64,000 bases of DNA from Tsukamurella spumae (GCF_012396015.1 NZ_JAAXOQ010000008.1:62001-126000), one strand, 5' to 3'; shown: positions 28,185 to 36,806, counted from the first letter of the stretch. The notes: a model not told the origin generated them from the sequence alone. Translations and numbers: made by a program.

Positions 28185-28856
28185 ATGACCGACCGGGAGA
28201 ACGCGGACGTAGCGGAACTGGACTCGGCGCCCGACGAGGTGACCGAGACGCCCGAGCAGCTCACTGAACGCTTCGAGGCCGAGGCGCTGCCGCTGCTCGA
28301 CCAGCTGTACGGTGCCGCGCTGCGCATGACCCGCAACCCGGCGGACGCGGAGGACCTGGTCCAGGAGACCTACGTGAAGGCCTACAGCGCCTTCCGCAGC
28401 TTCAAGAAGGGCACCAACCTCAAGGCGTGGCTGTACCGCATCCTCACCAACACGTACATCAACGGCTACCGCAAGAAGCAGCGGCAGCCGGCGCAGTACC
28501 CCACGGACGAGATCACCGACTGGCAGCTCGCGGCCACGGCGGAGCACAGCTCTACCGGCCTGCGCTCCGCGGAGATCGAGGCGCTGGACGCGCTGCCCGA
28601 TGACGAGATCAAGGAAGCGCTCGCGAAGCTCCCGGAGGACTTCCGCATGGCGGTGTACTACGCCGATGTGGAGGGTTTCCCCTACAAGGAGATCGCGGAC
28701 ATCATGGGAACCCCCATCGGCACGGTGATGTCGCGGCTGCACCGCGGCCGGCGTCAGCTGCGTGCCGAGCTGGAGGGGGTCGCGCGGGAGCGAGGGTTCC
28801 TGCGGGGCGCCGCCGACGACGAGGTCGACGCCGCCGATCAGGAGGTGGAGAAGTGA
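28185..28856 (+). CDS. sigH: ECF sigma factor SigH (SigR-type, thiol-oxidative stress)
   Basis: SigH directs RNA polymerase to thioredoxin and protein-repair genes under thiol oxidation and heat. The sigma-2 region ([57 protein letters not shown]) and the sigma-4 region ([28 protein letters not shown]) are almost word-for-word mycobacterial SigH. From ATG 28185 it has 223 residues. TAGCCT (28171-28176) ends 8 nt before that ATG. A second in-frame GTG at 28131, next to the SigH-type promoter, would add 18 residues. rshA overlaps the stop. Confidence 0.96.
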   Translation: MTDRENADVAELDSAPDEVTETPEQLTERFEAEALPLLDQLYGAALRMTRNPADAEDLVQETYVKAYSAFRSFKKGTNLKAWLYRILTNTYINGYRKKQRQPAQYPTDEITDWQLAATAEHSSTGLRSAEIEALDALPDDEIKEALAKLPEDFRMAVYYADVEGFPYKEIADIMGTPIGTVMSRLHRGRRQLRAELEGVARERGFLRGAADDEVDAADQEVEK

Positions 28857-29134
28857 CCTATTCGTCGGACGGGAACCCGGACCTCGAGCTCGACTGTTCC
28901 GCCGTGATGGCGGATGTCTGGCTGCTGCTGGACAACGAGTGCGACGCCGCCGCGAAGGAGCGGCTCAAGGCGCACATCGACGGTTGCTCGCAGTGCCTGT
29001 CGCACTACGGCATCGAGCAGCAGATCAAGTCGCTCGTGAACCGCAAGTGCGGCGGCGAGCGCGCCCCTGAGGGGCTGCGCGAGCGACTGACGATCAGCAT
29101 CCGGCACACCGAGGTGCACTTCCGCCCGGAGTGA
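28853..29134 (+). CDS. rshA: Zinc-binding anti-sigma factor RshA/RsrA
   Basis: RshA holds SigH inactive and lets go when its cysteines are oxidised. The 93-residue protein has the ZAS signature HxxxCxxC at H41, C45 and C48, with further cysteines at C15, C30 and C66. GTG 28853 overlaps the sigH stop by 4 nt, so translational coupling would keep the two in balance. A strong hairpin follows. The short length, motif and position make the call secure. Confidence 0.95.
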   Translation: MTYSSDGNPDLELDCSAVMADVWLLLDNECDAAAKERLKAHIDGCSQCLSHYGIEQQIKSLVNRKCGGERAPEGLRERLTISIRHTEVHFRPE

Positions 29135-29150
29135 GCGGTCCGTACACATG

Positions 29151-29187
29151 ACGAGGGCCCGCCGACATCGCGTCGGCGGGCCCTCGT
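29151..29187. terminator. Strong bidirectional terminator after rshA
   Basis: A perfect 16-bp stem (29151-29166 with 29172-29187; GC-rich, ACGAGGGC at its base) and a 5-nt loop ATCGC. It lies between rshA and the bL37 gene, which converge. Confidence 0.9.
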
Positions 29188-29214
29188 GCGCAAGTGCGGT
29201 GAATCCCTGATGGC

Positions 29215-29289
29215 TCAGGAGTTCGGACGCTTGCCGTGGTTGGCGGCGTTCTTCTTGCGCCCGCGCTTCTTACGTCCACGCTTTCCCAT
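29215..29289 (-). CDS. Ribosomal protein bL37 (24 residues)
   Basis: A tiny gene encoding a 24-residue, extremely basic peptide beginning MGKRGRKKRGRKK and ending HGKRPNS. This is the actinobacterial large-subunit protein bL37, first seen in mycobacterial ribosome structures, which starts M-KRGRKKR and ends NHGKRPN-. The ATG is preceded on the minus strand by GGAAGGAG at an ideal distance. It lies between rshA and the sensor kinase, as in mycobacteria. Its length puts it below the cut-off of most gene finders. Confidence 0.93.
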   Translation of the reverse strand: MGKRGRKKRGRKKNAANHGKRPNS

Positions 29290-29373
29290 GGCGGTCTCCT
29301 TCCTGTCCCGAGCTCATTCGCAGTACCCGGTATTGTTTCACGACGGCACCGACGACGACAAAAAGGCGGTCCC

Positions 29374-30867
29374 ATGGCCTCCCTCGCCGACCTCCTGGCG
29401 ATCCACACGAACCTCCCCGGTCGTGCCGCGCGCCACTTGCAGCGCGTCGCCGCCGAGTGGCAGCTGCTCGCCGATCTGTCGTTCGCGGACCTGCGGCTCT
29501 GGGTGCGCAACGACCCGGAGGGCGACCGCACCGACCCCGCGTACATCTGCATCGCGCAGTGCCGCCCCAACACGACCTCGACCGTCTACGACTCCGACGG
29601 TGTCGGCGTCGTCGTCCCGCCCTGGGAGACCCCCACGCTGCACGCCGCGTTCGAGGGCGCCGTGGTGGTACGCGGCGTGACCCCGGCTTGGACGGGCCCC
29701 TCCCGGGTGCGGCGCGAGGCCGTCCCGGTGTCCTCGGGCGGCGGGGTCGTCGCCGTCCTCACCCGTGACTTCAACGTCACGCACCCGCGCACCCCCAGTC
29801 CGCTCGAGGTCGCGTACGCCGAGTGCGCCGACGATCTGTGCACGATGGTCGCCGAGGGCACCTTCCCCGAGCGGGAGGAACTGCCCACCGGTGAGGCGGA
29901 GCCACGGGCCGGCGACGGTTTCGTCCGGCTCGATGCGCAGGGCAAGGTCGTGTTCGCGAGCCCGAACGCGCAGTCGGCCTACCGCCGGATGGGCGCGCCC
30001 ACCGACCTCGAGGGCAGCCGGCTGGTGGAGGTGACCGCGGAGCTCGTGGGGGACTCGTTCGAATCGGAGGACCTGGCCGTCGCGCTCGACGGTGCGCTCC
30101 TGCGCGGAGGGGGCTCGCGGATCGAGCTGACGAAGGGCGGCGTGACCGTCGTGCTGCGGGTGCTCGGTCTGCATCCGAACGGCCGGCCGGCCGGCGCCGC
30201 GGTGTTGCTCCGTGACGTCACGGAGCTCAAGCGCCGCGACCGGGCCCTGATCTCCAAGGACGCGACCATCCGGGAGATCCATCACCGGGTGAAGAACAAT
30301 CTGCAGTCGGTCTCGGCCCTGCTGCGGTTGCAGGCCCGCCGCACGCGCAACGACGAGGCCAAGCGCGCGCTCCAGGAGTCGGTGCGCCGGGTCGCGTCGA
30401 TCGCGCTCGTGCACGAGACGCTGTCGATGAGCGTGGACGAGCACGTCGACATCGACGACGTGATCGACCGGCTCATCCCGATCATGGGCGATGTCGCGCC
30501 GGCCGAGGCCACGGGCAGGGTCACCGTCGTACGGCGCGACGACGTGGGCCTGCTGGACGCCGACCGCGCGATGCCCCTCGCGATGGTCGTCACCGAGCTC
30601 ATCCAGAACGCGATCGAGCACGCCTACGGGCCGGGGGAGTCGGGCACCGTCGAGGTGCTCGCGCACCGGTCCACGAGGATGCTCGAGGTCACGGTCCGGG
30701 ACGACGGTGCCGGCCTTCCGCCCGGCTTCACCCTCGACGGTTCCGACCGGCTGGGGCTGCAGATCGTGCAGACGCTCGTGACCTCAGAGCTGGGCGGCGA
30801 GCTGCGCCTGACCGCCTGGGAAGGCGGGACGGACGCGGTGGTGCAGGTGCCACTACAACCCGTGTGA
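29374..30867 (+). CDS. pdtaS: Cytosolic sensor histidine kinase PdtaS
   Basis: PdtaS phosphorylates the RNA-binding antiterminator PdtaR. The 497-residue protein has an N-terminal GAF-like domain (about 1-150), a PAS-like domain (about 180-290), and a HisKA_2/HWE-type kinase core with the phospho-acceptor motif EIHHRVKNNLQSVSALLRLQ near residue 303 and ATPase motifs ELIQNAIEHAYG and VRDDGAGLPPGF. No membrane segment. ATG 29374 has AAAAGGCGG before it. Length and order next to bL37 and whiB1 match Rv3220c. The cognate regulator gene is elsewhere. Confidence 0.94.
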   Translation: MASLADLLAIHTNLPGRAARHLQRVAAEWQLLADLSFADLRLWVRNDPEGDRTDPAYICIAQCRPNTTSTVYDSDGVGVVVPPWETPTLHAAFEGAVVVRGVTPAWTGPSRVRREAVPVSSGGGVVAVLTRDFNVTHPRTPSPLEVAYAECADDLCTMVAEGTFPEREELPTGEAEPRAGDGFVRLDAQGKVVFASPNAQSAYRRMGAPTDLEGSRLVEVTAELVGDSFESEDLAVALDGALLRGGGSRIELTKGGVTVVLRVLGLHPNGRPAGAAVLLRDVTELKRRDRALISKDATIREIHHRVKNNLQSVSALLRLQARRTRNDEAKRALQESVRRVASIALVHETLSMSVDEHVDIDDVIDRLIPIMGDVAPAEATGRVTVVRRDDVGLLDADRAMPLAMVVTELIQNAIEHAYGPGESGTVEVLAHRSTRMLEVTVRDDGAGLPPGFTLDGSDRLGLQIVQTLVTSELGGELRLTAWEGGTDAVVQVPLQPV

Positions 30868-30877
30868 CCCCGCACGC

Positions 30878-30913
30878 GAAGAGGGCCCGGTGGAGATCCA
30901 CCGGGCCCTCTTC
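30878..30913. terminator. Bidirectional terminator between pdtaS and whiB1
   Basis: A perfect 17-bp inverted repeat (30878-30894 with 30897-30913) with GA between the arms; the real loop would open two pairs. It lies 10 bp after pdtaS and 11 bp from the whiB1 stop. Confidence 0.9.
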
Positions 30914-30924
30914 ACGTCGTGTTC

Positions 30925-31179
30925 CTAGACAGCGGTGCGCGTGCGGGTCCGCGCGTTGCGGCGCTTGAGCGCGCGACGCTCGTCCTCGCTCATGCCGCCC
31001 CACACACCGGCGTCCTGACCGGACTCCAGCGCCCAGGACAGGCACTCGGCGGTCACGGGGCAGCGGTTGCAGACCAGCTTGGCGTCCGCGATCTGCGCGA
31101 TCGCCGGGCCGCTGTTCCCCACGGGGAAGAAGAGCTCGGGGTCCTCGTCGCGACAGATGGCCTTGTGGCGCCAATCCAT
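30925..31179 (-). CDS. whiB1: Iron-sulfur transcription regulator WhiB1
   Basis: WhiB1 carries a nitric-oxide-sensitive [4Fe-4S] cluster and partners the primary sigma factor; it is essential in mycobacteria. Cluster ligands are C9, C37, C40 and C46, followed by GVWGG and the basic C-terminus ERRALKRRNARTR. From ATG 31179 the 84-residue protein is nearly identical to mycobacterial WhiB1; a GGAG lies upstream. A longer frame from 31194 is not supported. The upstream region has a CRP-type site. Confidence 0.97.
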   Translation of the reverse strand: MDWRHKAICRDEDPELFFPVGNSGPAIAQIADAKLVCNRCPVTAECLSWALESGQDAGVWGGMSEDERRALKRRNARTRTRTAV

Positions 31180-31564
31180 GTCAGTACACTCCATTCAGGC
31201 GCACGGGCGCGCCACTCATCGCAGGTGCCGATCCGGCACCGAATTTCCAGGCTGTTAACGCGGGAGGAACCGAACTGTTTCCGCGTTGTTACGTCATGAA
31301 TATTTCCACGTTCCCAGCAGGAGTCAAGAGATTCCGACTCAGAGGTGGGTTATCTCACAGCGGGGGCGGTGAGACCGTGCCTACGAGCGGTGTACTACAC
31401 TCCTGCCGGTTCAGCGGCGTGCCCGCAAGAGTATCCGCACACGCTGCAGGTTTGCAACAGTTTTCTTGCGGTGGGTGATCTATCGCTCAATCCGCCCGCG
31501 GCGATGTCTTCGCGCCGAGTCTGTGGGAAGCCCCCGCCGGGAGCCGCGCTCGCCGCGATCCCCG
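31180..31564 (-). promoter_or_regulatory. 385-bp upstream region of whiB1
   Basis: No gene is visible in either strand here. It holds the whiB1 leader and promoter and a CRP-type site at 31344-31359. The part nearest the gene is A/T-richer (31261-31340), which fits a promoter with a long leader. I could not fix a -10 with confidence. The distal part (31380-31560) runs up to the end of the diacylglycerol kinase gene, and nothing specific is seen in it. Confidence 0.6.
31344..31359 (-). promoter_or_regulatory. CRP-type binding site upstream of whiB1
   Basis: On the minus strand the site reads TGTGAGATAACCCACC, a good match on the left half to TGTGA-N6-TCACA and, from memory, closely similar to the CRP (Rv3676) site in front of M. 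tuberculosis whiB1. It lies 165 bp before the start codon. Confidence 0.6.
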
Positions 31565-32560
31565 TCAGCGCACGCGCGGCAGTGGGGGCAGGTCGGCGAC
31601 GACCCGGATCCGCTCCGGCGAGTACCAGAACCGCACCTCGGTGCGCTCGCCGAGATGGTCGCCGTCGACCTGCGCCGCGACCGGGACGTCGCTGGTCACG
31701 CGAAGCTCGGGCAGGTCGTCGTGCCGGACGAGGTGGCGCACCGTCGGACCCTTCGTGCGGCGGGCCGAGAGCATCTGCCGGACCAGCATGAGGTTCGGGA
31801 CCGTGCGCATCGAGCGCGACGCGAACACCCCCAGTCCGGTGCCGTAATCGGTCCCCGGGTTGGTGAAGACGGCGCGGTTGTTGAGGAAGGTCCAGGGGCT
31901 CGCGTTCGATACGAACGCGAAGTGCACCCCGTCGATCTCCTCCCAGGTGCCCGGCTGCTCGCCCGGTAGGTGGACGGTGAGTAGCGGCTCGCGTCGCGCG
32001 GCCCGGAAGAAGGTACGGATGGAGGTGCGCACGTACCGCGCGGAGGTCGCGGCCTTGCCTTTGGCGCGCAGCGCCTCCATGTTCGCGATGACCTCGGCGT
32101 CGACGCCCATGCCCGCGTTGAACAGGAAGTAGCGCTCGTCGGCGCAGCCCAGGCCGATGGTCCGGAAGCTGCGGCGCGCCAGCAGGTCGGTGAGGTGGAC
32201 GGTGGCCTCCTCGGGGTTGCGCGGAACCGCGAGGGACCGAGCGAAGACGTTCGCGCTCCCGCCGGGGATCACGGCGACCGCCGGCAGGGATTCGGGGGCG
32301 ACCGGGGCGGCCGCGCCGGGCAGGCCCTCGCGCCCGAGGATCCCGCACACCACCTCGTTGACGGTGCCGTCGCCGCCGTGCACGATCACCAGGTCGGTGC
32401 CGTCCGCGCGGGCCGCGGCGGCGAGTTCGGCCGCGTGACCGCGGTGCTGCGTCTGCGCCAGGGTCACGTCCAGCGTGGACGCCAACGCCATGGCGACGAG
32501 GTCTCGTCCCGCTGCGGTGATGGACGTGGCGTTGGGGTTGGAGATCAACAGGGCGCGCAC
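31565..32560 (-). CDS. Diacylglycerol/lipid kinase family protein
   Basis: The 331-residue protein has the kinase motif HGGDGTVNEV near residue 61, the glycine motif PGGSANVFARSL near 100, and the family stretch FNAGMGVDAEVI. Such enzymes phosphorylate diacylglycerol or related lipids at the membrane face. GTG 32560 was chosen because the preceding codons have no homology and TAGGCT lies 7 nt upstream, giving a leaderless start. It corresponds to Rv3218. It is divergent from the membrane protein gene, with 40 bp between the start codons. Confidence 0.9.
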   Translation of the reverse strand: MRALLISNPNATSITAAGRDLVAMALASTLDVTLAQTQHRGHAAELAAAARADGTDLVIVHGGDGTVNEVVCGILGREGLPGAAAPVAPESLPAVAVIPGGSANVFARSLAVPRNPEEATVHLTDLLARRSFRTIGLGCADERYFLFNAGMGVDAEVIANMEALRAKGKAATSARYVRTSIRTFFRAARREPLLTVHLPGEQPGTWEEIDGVHFAFVSNASPWTFLNNRAVFTNPGTDYGTGLGVFASRSMRTVPNLMLVRQMLSARRTKGPTVRHLVRHDDLPELRVTSDVPVAAQVDGDHLGERTEVRFWYSPERIRVVADLPPLPRVR

Positions 32561-32600
32561 ACCGAGCAGCCTACCCACGCCGCCCCGATACCCTGGTGTC

Positions 32601-33062
32601 GTGACATCGACGAACGACGGCGACCGACCCCGCGCGACGCGCTCGACGGCGAAGCGCTCGGGCGCCACGCGCACCGCTGCGCCCGTGACGGTCCTCGTGG
32701 CCGGCGGCCTCGTGGCGATCGAGGGGGCGATCGCGCTGGTCGTGGGCGTCGTCGAGCTGGTGCGCGGGCTGACCGGCCACGCCGCCACCACCACGGGCGC
32801 CTACGGCCTGGCCTTCTGGATGATCCCGATGGGCGCCGCGGTGCTCGCCGGCGGTGTCGCGCTGCTGCGCGGCAAGCGCTGGGGGCGCACCCTCGGCGTG
32901 CTCACCAACCTGCTGCTCGGCTTCACGGGCATCAGCGGCGCGTTCGCCCAGAGCTCCCCGCTGCTCGGCTACCCGCTCCTCGCCCCCGCCATCGTCGTGC
33001 TCGTCCTCCTGTTCAGCCCGCCGACGGTGGCGTGGCTCGAGGGGGAGTACCGCCAGGACTGA
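32601..33062 (+). CDS. Integral membrane protein (Rv3217c-like), function unknown
   Basis: The 153-residue protein has a polar N-terminus of about 30 residues and four hydrophobic segments (about residues 33-55, 69-90, 96-117 and 121-140), ending in a short hydrophilic tail. No catalytic motif. GTG 32601 is preceded by TACCCT (32589-32594) with a 6-nt gap, a leaderless layout. The size and position match Rv3217c. A role linked to its divergent lipid-kinase neighbour is possible but unsupported. Confidence 0.8.
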   Translation: MTSTNDGDRPRATRSTAKRSGATRTAAPVTVLVAGGLVAIEGAIALVVGVVELVRGLTGHAATTTGAYGLAFWMIPMGAAVLAGGVALLRGKRWGRTLGVLTNLLLGFTGISGAFAQSSPLLGYPLLAPAIVVLVLLFSPPTVAWLEGEYRQD

Positions 33063-33071
33063 TGCGGGGCG

Positions 33072-33686
33072 CTACCGCCCGCTGTAGTGCGCCGCGGCGT
33101 AGCCGGTGAGTCCGAACCGGGTCAGCTGCGGGACGTCGTCGCGGTCGTAGCCGAACACGGCGGCGGACGCGGGCAGGATCATCACGTTGCGGCCGAATTC
33201 CGGTGCCTGCCCGAGGAACCGGGCCGTCAGCACCCGTCCGAGGTGGCCGTGCGCGACGAGGACCACGTCACCGTCGGCCATCGCGGCCCGAGCCCGGTCG
33301 AGCACCCGGTCCACCCTCGCGGAGACCTGTGCCATCGACTCCCCGCCCGGCGCGCCGGAGCGCCACACCGTCCACCCCGGGTCGTCGACGCGGATCTCGG
33401 CGCTGGTCAGGCCCTCGTAGTCGCCGTAGTCCCACTCGGCGAGGTCGGGGTCGACCCCCGTCACCGTCAGGCCCGCGAGTTCGGCGGTGCGGGCGGCGCG
33501 ATGGCGCGGGCTCACCCACACCGTCGGGTTCCGCAGGGCGAGCGACTCCAGAACGCCGGCGAGGCCGCGCGCCTGCTCCGCCCCGGTCTCGGTGAGGTCG
33601 ATGTCGGTGACGCCGGTGTGGCGGCCGGACCGCGACCATTCCGTCTCGCCGTGGCGGATGTAGACGAGGCGTGCTGCGGTGCTCAT
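33072..33686 (-). CDS. Histidine phosphatase (Gpm2-like acid phosphatase)
   Basis: The phosphoglycerate-mutase-like fold is clear: RHGETEW near residue 11 with the phospho-accepting H12, SPRHRAARTAEL, and VAHGHLGRVL with the second catalytic histidine. The 204-residue length matches Rv3214 (Gpm2), which is a broad acid phosphatase rather than a mutase. ATG 33686 is used; an ATG at 33704 would add six residues. It is convergent with the membrane protein gene (9-bp gap) and divergent from parA. Confidence 0.9.
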   Translation of the reverse strand: MSTAARLVYIRHGETEWSRSGRHTGVTDIDLTETGAEQARGLAGVLESLALRNPTVWVSPRHRAARTAELAGLTVTGVDPDLAEWDYGDYEGLTSAEIRVDDPGWTVWRSGAPGGESMAQVSARVDRVLDRARAAMADGDVVLVAHGHLGRVLTARFLGQAPEFGRNVMILPASAAVFGYDRDDVPQLTRFGLTGYAAAHYSGR

Positions 33687-33723
33687 CCGATCATCGTCGC
33701 GCATCGGTGGGTACCCTCGCAGC

Positions 33724-34542
33724 ATGACCGGTGCCACGCCGTCCGACGGCGCCCCCTTCGTCCTCGCCGTCGCCAACCAGAAGGGCGGCGTCGCGAAGAC
33801 CACCACCGTCGCCAGCCTCGGTGCGGCGCTGGTGGAGCTGGGTGCCCGCGTGCTCGTCGTCGATCTCGACCCGCAGGGCTGCCTGACCTTCTCGCTCGGC
33901 CACAACCCCGACCGCATCGAGAACAGCGTGCACGACGTGCTCCTGGGCGACAAGACGATCGACGAGGTGCTGCTCGAGACCGAGGACGGGGTCACGGTGC
34001 TGCCGGCCACGCTGGACCTCGCGGGCGCGGAGGCGCTGCTGCTCATGCGCGCGGGGCGCGAGTACGCGCTCAAGCGGGCCCTCGCGGATGTCGGCGACCG
34101 GTTCGACATCGTGATCATCGACTGCCCGCCCAGCCTCGGCGTGCTCACGCTCAACGGGCTCACGGCCGCCGACGCCGTCGCGATCCCGCTGCAGTGCGAG
34201 ACGCTGGCGCACCGCGGCGTCGGGCAGTTGCTCAAGACGGTGCGCGACGTGCAGGCCATCACCAACCCGGATCTGTCCATGCTCGGCGCGATCGCCACGA
34301 TCTACGACGCGCGCACCACGCACAGCCGCGACATCCTCTCCGATGTCGCCGACCGCTACGGGCTGGACGTGCTCTCCCCGCCGATCCCGCGCACCGTCCG
34401 GTTCGCCGAGGCGAACGCCGCGGGCCGGACCGTGCTCGCGGGCCGGAAGAACAAGGGCGCCACCGCCTACCGCGAACTGGCGCAGAGCATCCGGGCCCAC
34501 GTCGCCGACGGTGCGCCGCTGGTCACCTGGGTCGCGGACTAG
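33724..34542 (+). CDS. ParA/Soj-family ATPase
   Basis: The 272-residue protein has the deviant Walker A NQKGGVAKTTT (residues 18-28, with alanine before the second lysine), the Walker B region VVDLDPQG, and IIDCPPSLG. ParA ATPases move DNA or protein cargo over the nucleoid. No parB or parS-like array is next to it, so this is an orphan ParA, as at Rv3213c. TACCCT (33712-33717) ends 6 nt before the ATG (leaderless layout). It is not the main chromosome-partition ParA, which lies near the origin. Confidence 0.9.
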   Translation: MTGATPSDGAPFVLAVANQKGGVAKTTTVASLGAALVELGARVLVVDLDPQGCLTFSLGHNPDRIENSVHDVLLGDKTIDEVLLETEDGVTVLPATLDLAGAEALLLMRAGREYALKRALADVGDRFDIVIIDCPPSLGVLTLNGLTAADAVAIPLQCETLAHRGVGQLLKTVRDVQAITNPDLSMLGAIATIYDARTTHSRDILSDVADRYGLDVLSPPIPRTVRFAEANAAGRTVLAGRKNKGATAYRELAQSIRAHVADGAPLVTWVAD

Positions 34543-34550
34543 CGTTTCGG

Positions 34551-35792
34551 TCAGGCCGGACGGTACGCCTGTACCGTTCCGCCCCACTGGCTCACCAGCG
34601 CATCGCTCGCCAGCGTGAGCAGGACCGGCCCCGTCGAATAGCCGGGCCGGGAGACGGGCGTCGAGCGGACCTGCGCCCGGGTGGCCAGATCGTAGGCGGT
34701 GAGCGTGGTCGGGCCGGGTACCACGATCTGGCCGCCCACGACCGCGCCGGGCCCGAGCGTTCCCGGGATCACCATCTCGGCCACGAGCGACGGGGCGTCC
34801 ACGACGACGGTCGAGGTCCCCGTGAAGAACGATGCGATCCCGGCCTCGGTCACCACGGGCACGTCCCGGGGCGCGCCGCCGGCCGGCGTCGTCACGTCCA
34901 CGGAGCGCAGCTCGCGCCCCTGCAGGTCGACGGTGACCACGCGCGCGGACCGGCCGTCCTGCGCGGGCAGGTAGGCCACGGCGCCGGCCGCGGTGGCGGT
35001 GATGAGGCGAGGACGGTCACCGTCGACGGGCTCGGAGGAGCCGAGGGCCGCCGCGACCACCGACGAGGTCTCCTGCGGCTCGCTCGCCTCCTTCGGCGAT
35101 GCGCCGATGACGGTGAGCCGCGGGTAGGGCTCCGTCGGGCAGGTCTCGAGGATGGTGATCGAAGCGCCGGAGGGCAGCGCGGAGCCGATGGTGCAGCCCG
35201 AGCGGGGTTGCACGCCGGGGTTCACGGGGACATCGGGCTTGCCGTACTCGACGGTGCGCACCAGGTCGGAACGGAACACGTCGACCCGCGTGGGCCCCTG
35301 CGCGATCGCGTAGTTGCCGTCGCCGGTGAGCGTGACCTCGTGGTCCTCGCGGCTCGACCGGCTCGCGCGGCGCTGCCCCGTGACGGGGTCCAGTGCCATG
35401 ACCTCCCCGCATCCGCGGACATCGCGGTAGAACGCCAGGACGAGGCCGGCGTTGGCGGTCAGTCCGCACACCTGCGTGTCGCCGCGGGCGTACCGCCAGG
35501 TGCGCTTGCCGGTGGCCGGGTCGTGCCCGGTGACCTCCCCGCCGCGGGCGGTCACGACGGTGCCGGCCAGGGCGAGGACGGGACGGTCCGACTCCGCGGT
35601 CCAGGCCTCGCGGAGCGCCGCGGGGAGCTCGATCAGCGAGCCGGGCACCGTCGACGGGGTCGGAGCCGTCTCGCTGACGGCCCTACCCGCCGAGCCGGTG
35701 TTCCACGCCACGAAGCCCGCGACGAGCGCCACGACCACGATCGCGGCGGTCACCGCGAGGTCGACTGCGGTCCTGCGTTCGGGTTTCACCAC
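34551..35792 (-). CDS. Membrane-anchored PQQ/beta-propeller-like protein (Rv3212-like)
   Basis: The 413-residue protein has a short basic N-terminus, one membrane segment (about 12-30), and an external domain built from propeller-type blades, for example VTGHDPATGKRTWRYARG and EVMALDPVTGQRRASR. The final blade VQAYRPA is typical of PQQ-like repeats. It resembles Rv3212, an envelope protein of unknown function. TAGGCT lies 6 nt before GTG 35792 (leaderless layout); GTG 35789 is equally in frame. It is convergent with parA, with 8 bp between the stops. Confidence 0.82.
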   Translation of the reverse strand: MVKPERRTAVDLAVTAAIVVVALVAGFVAWNTGSAGRAVSETAPTPSTVPGSLIELPAALREAWTAESDRPVLALAGTVVTARGGEVTGHDPATGKRTWRYARGDTQVCGLTANAGLVLAFYRDVRGCGEVMALDPVTGQRRASRSSREDHEVTLTGDGNYAIAQGPTRVDVFRSDLVRTVEYGKPDVPVNPGVQPRSGCTIGSALPSGASITILETCPTEPYPRLTVIGASPKEASEPQETSSVVAAALGSSEPVDGDRPRLITATAAGAVAYLPAQDGRSARVVTVDLQGRELRSVDVTTPAGGAPRDVPVVTEAGIASFFTGTSTVVVDAPSLVAEMVIPGTLGPGAVVGGQIVVPGPTTLTAYDLATRAQVRSTPVSRPGYSTGPVLLTLASDALVSQWGGTVQAYRPA

Positions 35793-35827
35793 GGCCTGAG
35801 CCTACTGGCGGGAGGCCGCGGTGCCCG

Positions 35828-36055
35828 TCAGCTGGCGTTGAAACCGACGGAGCGGCTCTCGTTCACGCCGAGCTCGACGTAGGACACGCGGGCGGCGGGC
35901 ACAAGGTAGCGCTTGCCCTTCTCGTCCGTGAGCTCCAACAGCTCGGTGCGGCCGGCGAGCGCATCGCCCACGGCCTTCTTGACGTCCTCGGACGAGTCCT
36001 TGCTCTGCAGCACGAGTTCGCGGTTCGACTCCGCGATACCGATCTTGATCTCCAT
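35828..36055 (-). CDS. DUF3107 family protein (TB9.4/Rv3208A-like)
   Basis: A 75-residue acidic protein, MEIKIGIAESNRELVL at the start, with KGKRYLVPAARVSYVELG near the end. It is a well conserved actinobacterial family without known function; the beta-rich pattern suggests a small ligand- or protein-binding fold. TAACCT on the minus strand ends 6 nt before the ATG, giving a leaderless layout. It stands alone between the ferritin-like gene and the propeller protein. Confidence 0.9.
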   Translation of the reverse strand: MEIKIGIAESNRELVLQSKDSSEDVKKAVGDALAGRTELLELTDEKGKRYLVPAARVSYVELGVNESRSVGFNAS

Positions 36056-36134
36056 GGCACGAGGTTATCCGTCCCCGTGCCGCGGGGGCGCCGCGAGCCC
36101 GGCGATTTCAGCTGACAGCAGTCGCGGCCCGGAG

Positions 36135-36806
36135 TCAGCCGAGGCCGAGGGTCGCCATCCGCTCGGCGTGCCGGGTCTGCAGCGACTCGAAGAACTGCGC
36201 CACGCCGGGCAGATCGCCGGAGTGCTCGAAGAGCAGCGCGGCGAGCTCGTCGCGCGTGGCGAGTACCTCCTGCGCCTGGGTGATGGCCTCGGAGAGCAGC
36301 CGACGCCCCCACAGGGTCAGCGGGGACCGCAGCCCGGGGTTCGCGGCGATCGCGCCGCGCACCCGGGAGACCGCGAACTCGGATTCGCGAGTGTCGGACA
36401 GCACGGCGGCGACCACCGATGCCGGCTCGCCCGGCAGGGCCCGCGCCACCTCGGAGTAGAAGTCGGCGGCGAGGCCGTCGCCGATGTACGCCTTGACGAG
36501 AGCCTCGTTCCAGTTCCGGGGCGTGGTCCGCTCGTGGTAGCGGGTGACCACCGGGACGAACGGTGCGGTCGCGACGGTCACGTCCTGCCCGCGACGGTCC
36601 AGCTCGGTGTCGAGCAGCTCGAAGTTGCGCATCTGGGCCGCCGCCATCGACGCCACGGCGATCCGTCCGCGCAGGTCCGGTGCCATCTCCGATTCCTTCG
36701 CCAGTCGCTGGAAGGCAGCGAGCTCGCCGTACGCGAGCACCGCGAACAACGCCGCCACGCCCGGGTGCTCGGCGGTGGTTCCCCGATCCTGCGCCTGTTC
36801 GCTCAT
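36135..36806 (-). CDS. Ferritin-like fold protein (Rv3210c-like)
   Basis: The 223-residue protein is helical throughout. Stretches such as LAYGELAAFQRLAKES, ASMAAAQMRNFELLDTELD and LSEAITQAQEVLATRDELAALL look like four-helix bundle members of the ferritin-like/MiaE group, though a full set of metal ligands is not obvious. ATG 36806 is preferred: TAGCAT ends 7 nt before it. ATG 36815 is the alternative. It is divergent from rhlE in the same order as Rv3210c-Rv3211. Confidence 0.82.
   Translation of the reverse strand: MSEQAQDRGTTAEHPGVAALFAVLAYGELAAFQRLAKESEMAPDLRGRIAVASMAAAQMRNFELLDTELDRRGQDVTVATAPFVPVVTRYHERTTPRNWNEALVKAYIGDGLAADFYSEVARALPGEPASVVAAVLSDTRESEFAVSRVRGAIAANPGLRSPLTLWGRRLLSEAITQAQEVLATRDELAALLFEHSGDLPGVAQFFESLQTRHAERMATLGLG

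Noticed and set aside
28000-28336. N-terminal extension of YbaK on the minus strand
   Set aside because: The extra Ser/Thr-rich residues overlap sigH and its promoters; the family starts at MGKKNAAATP.
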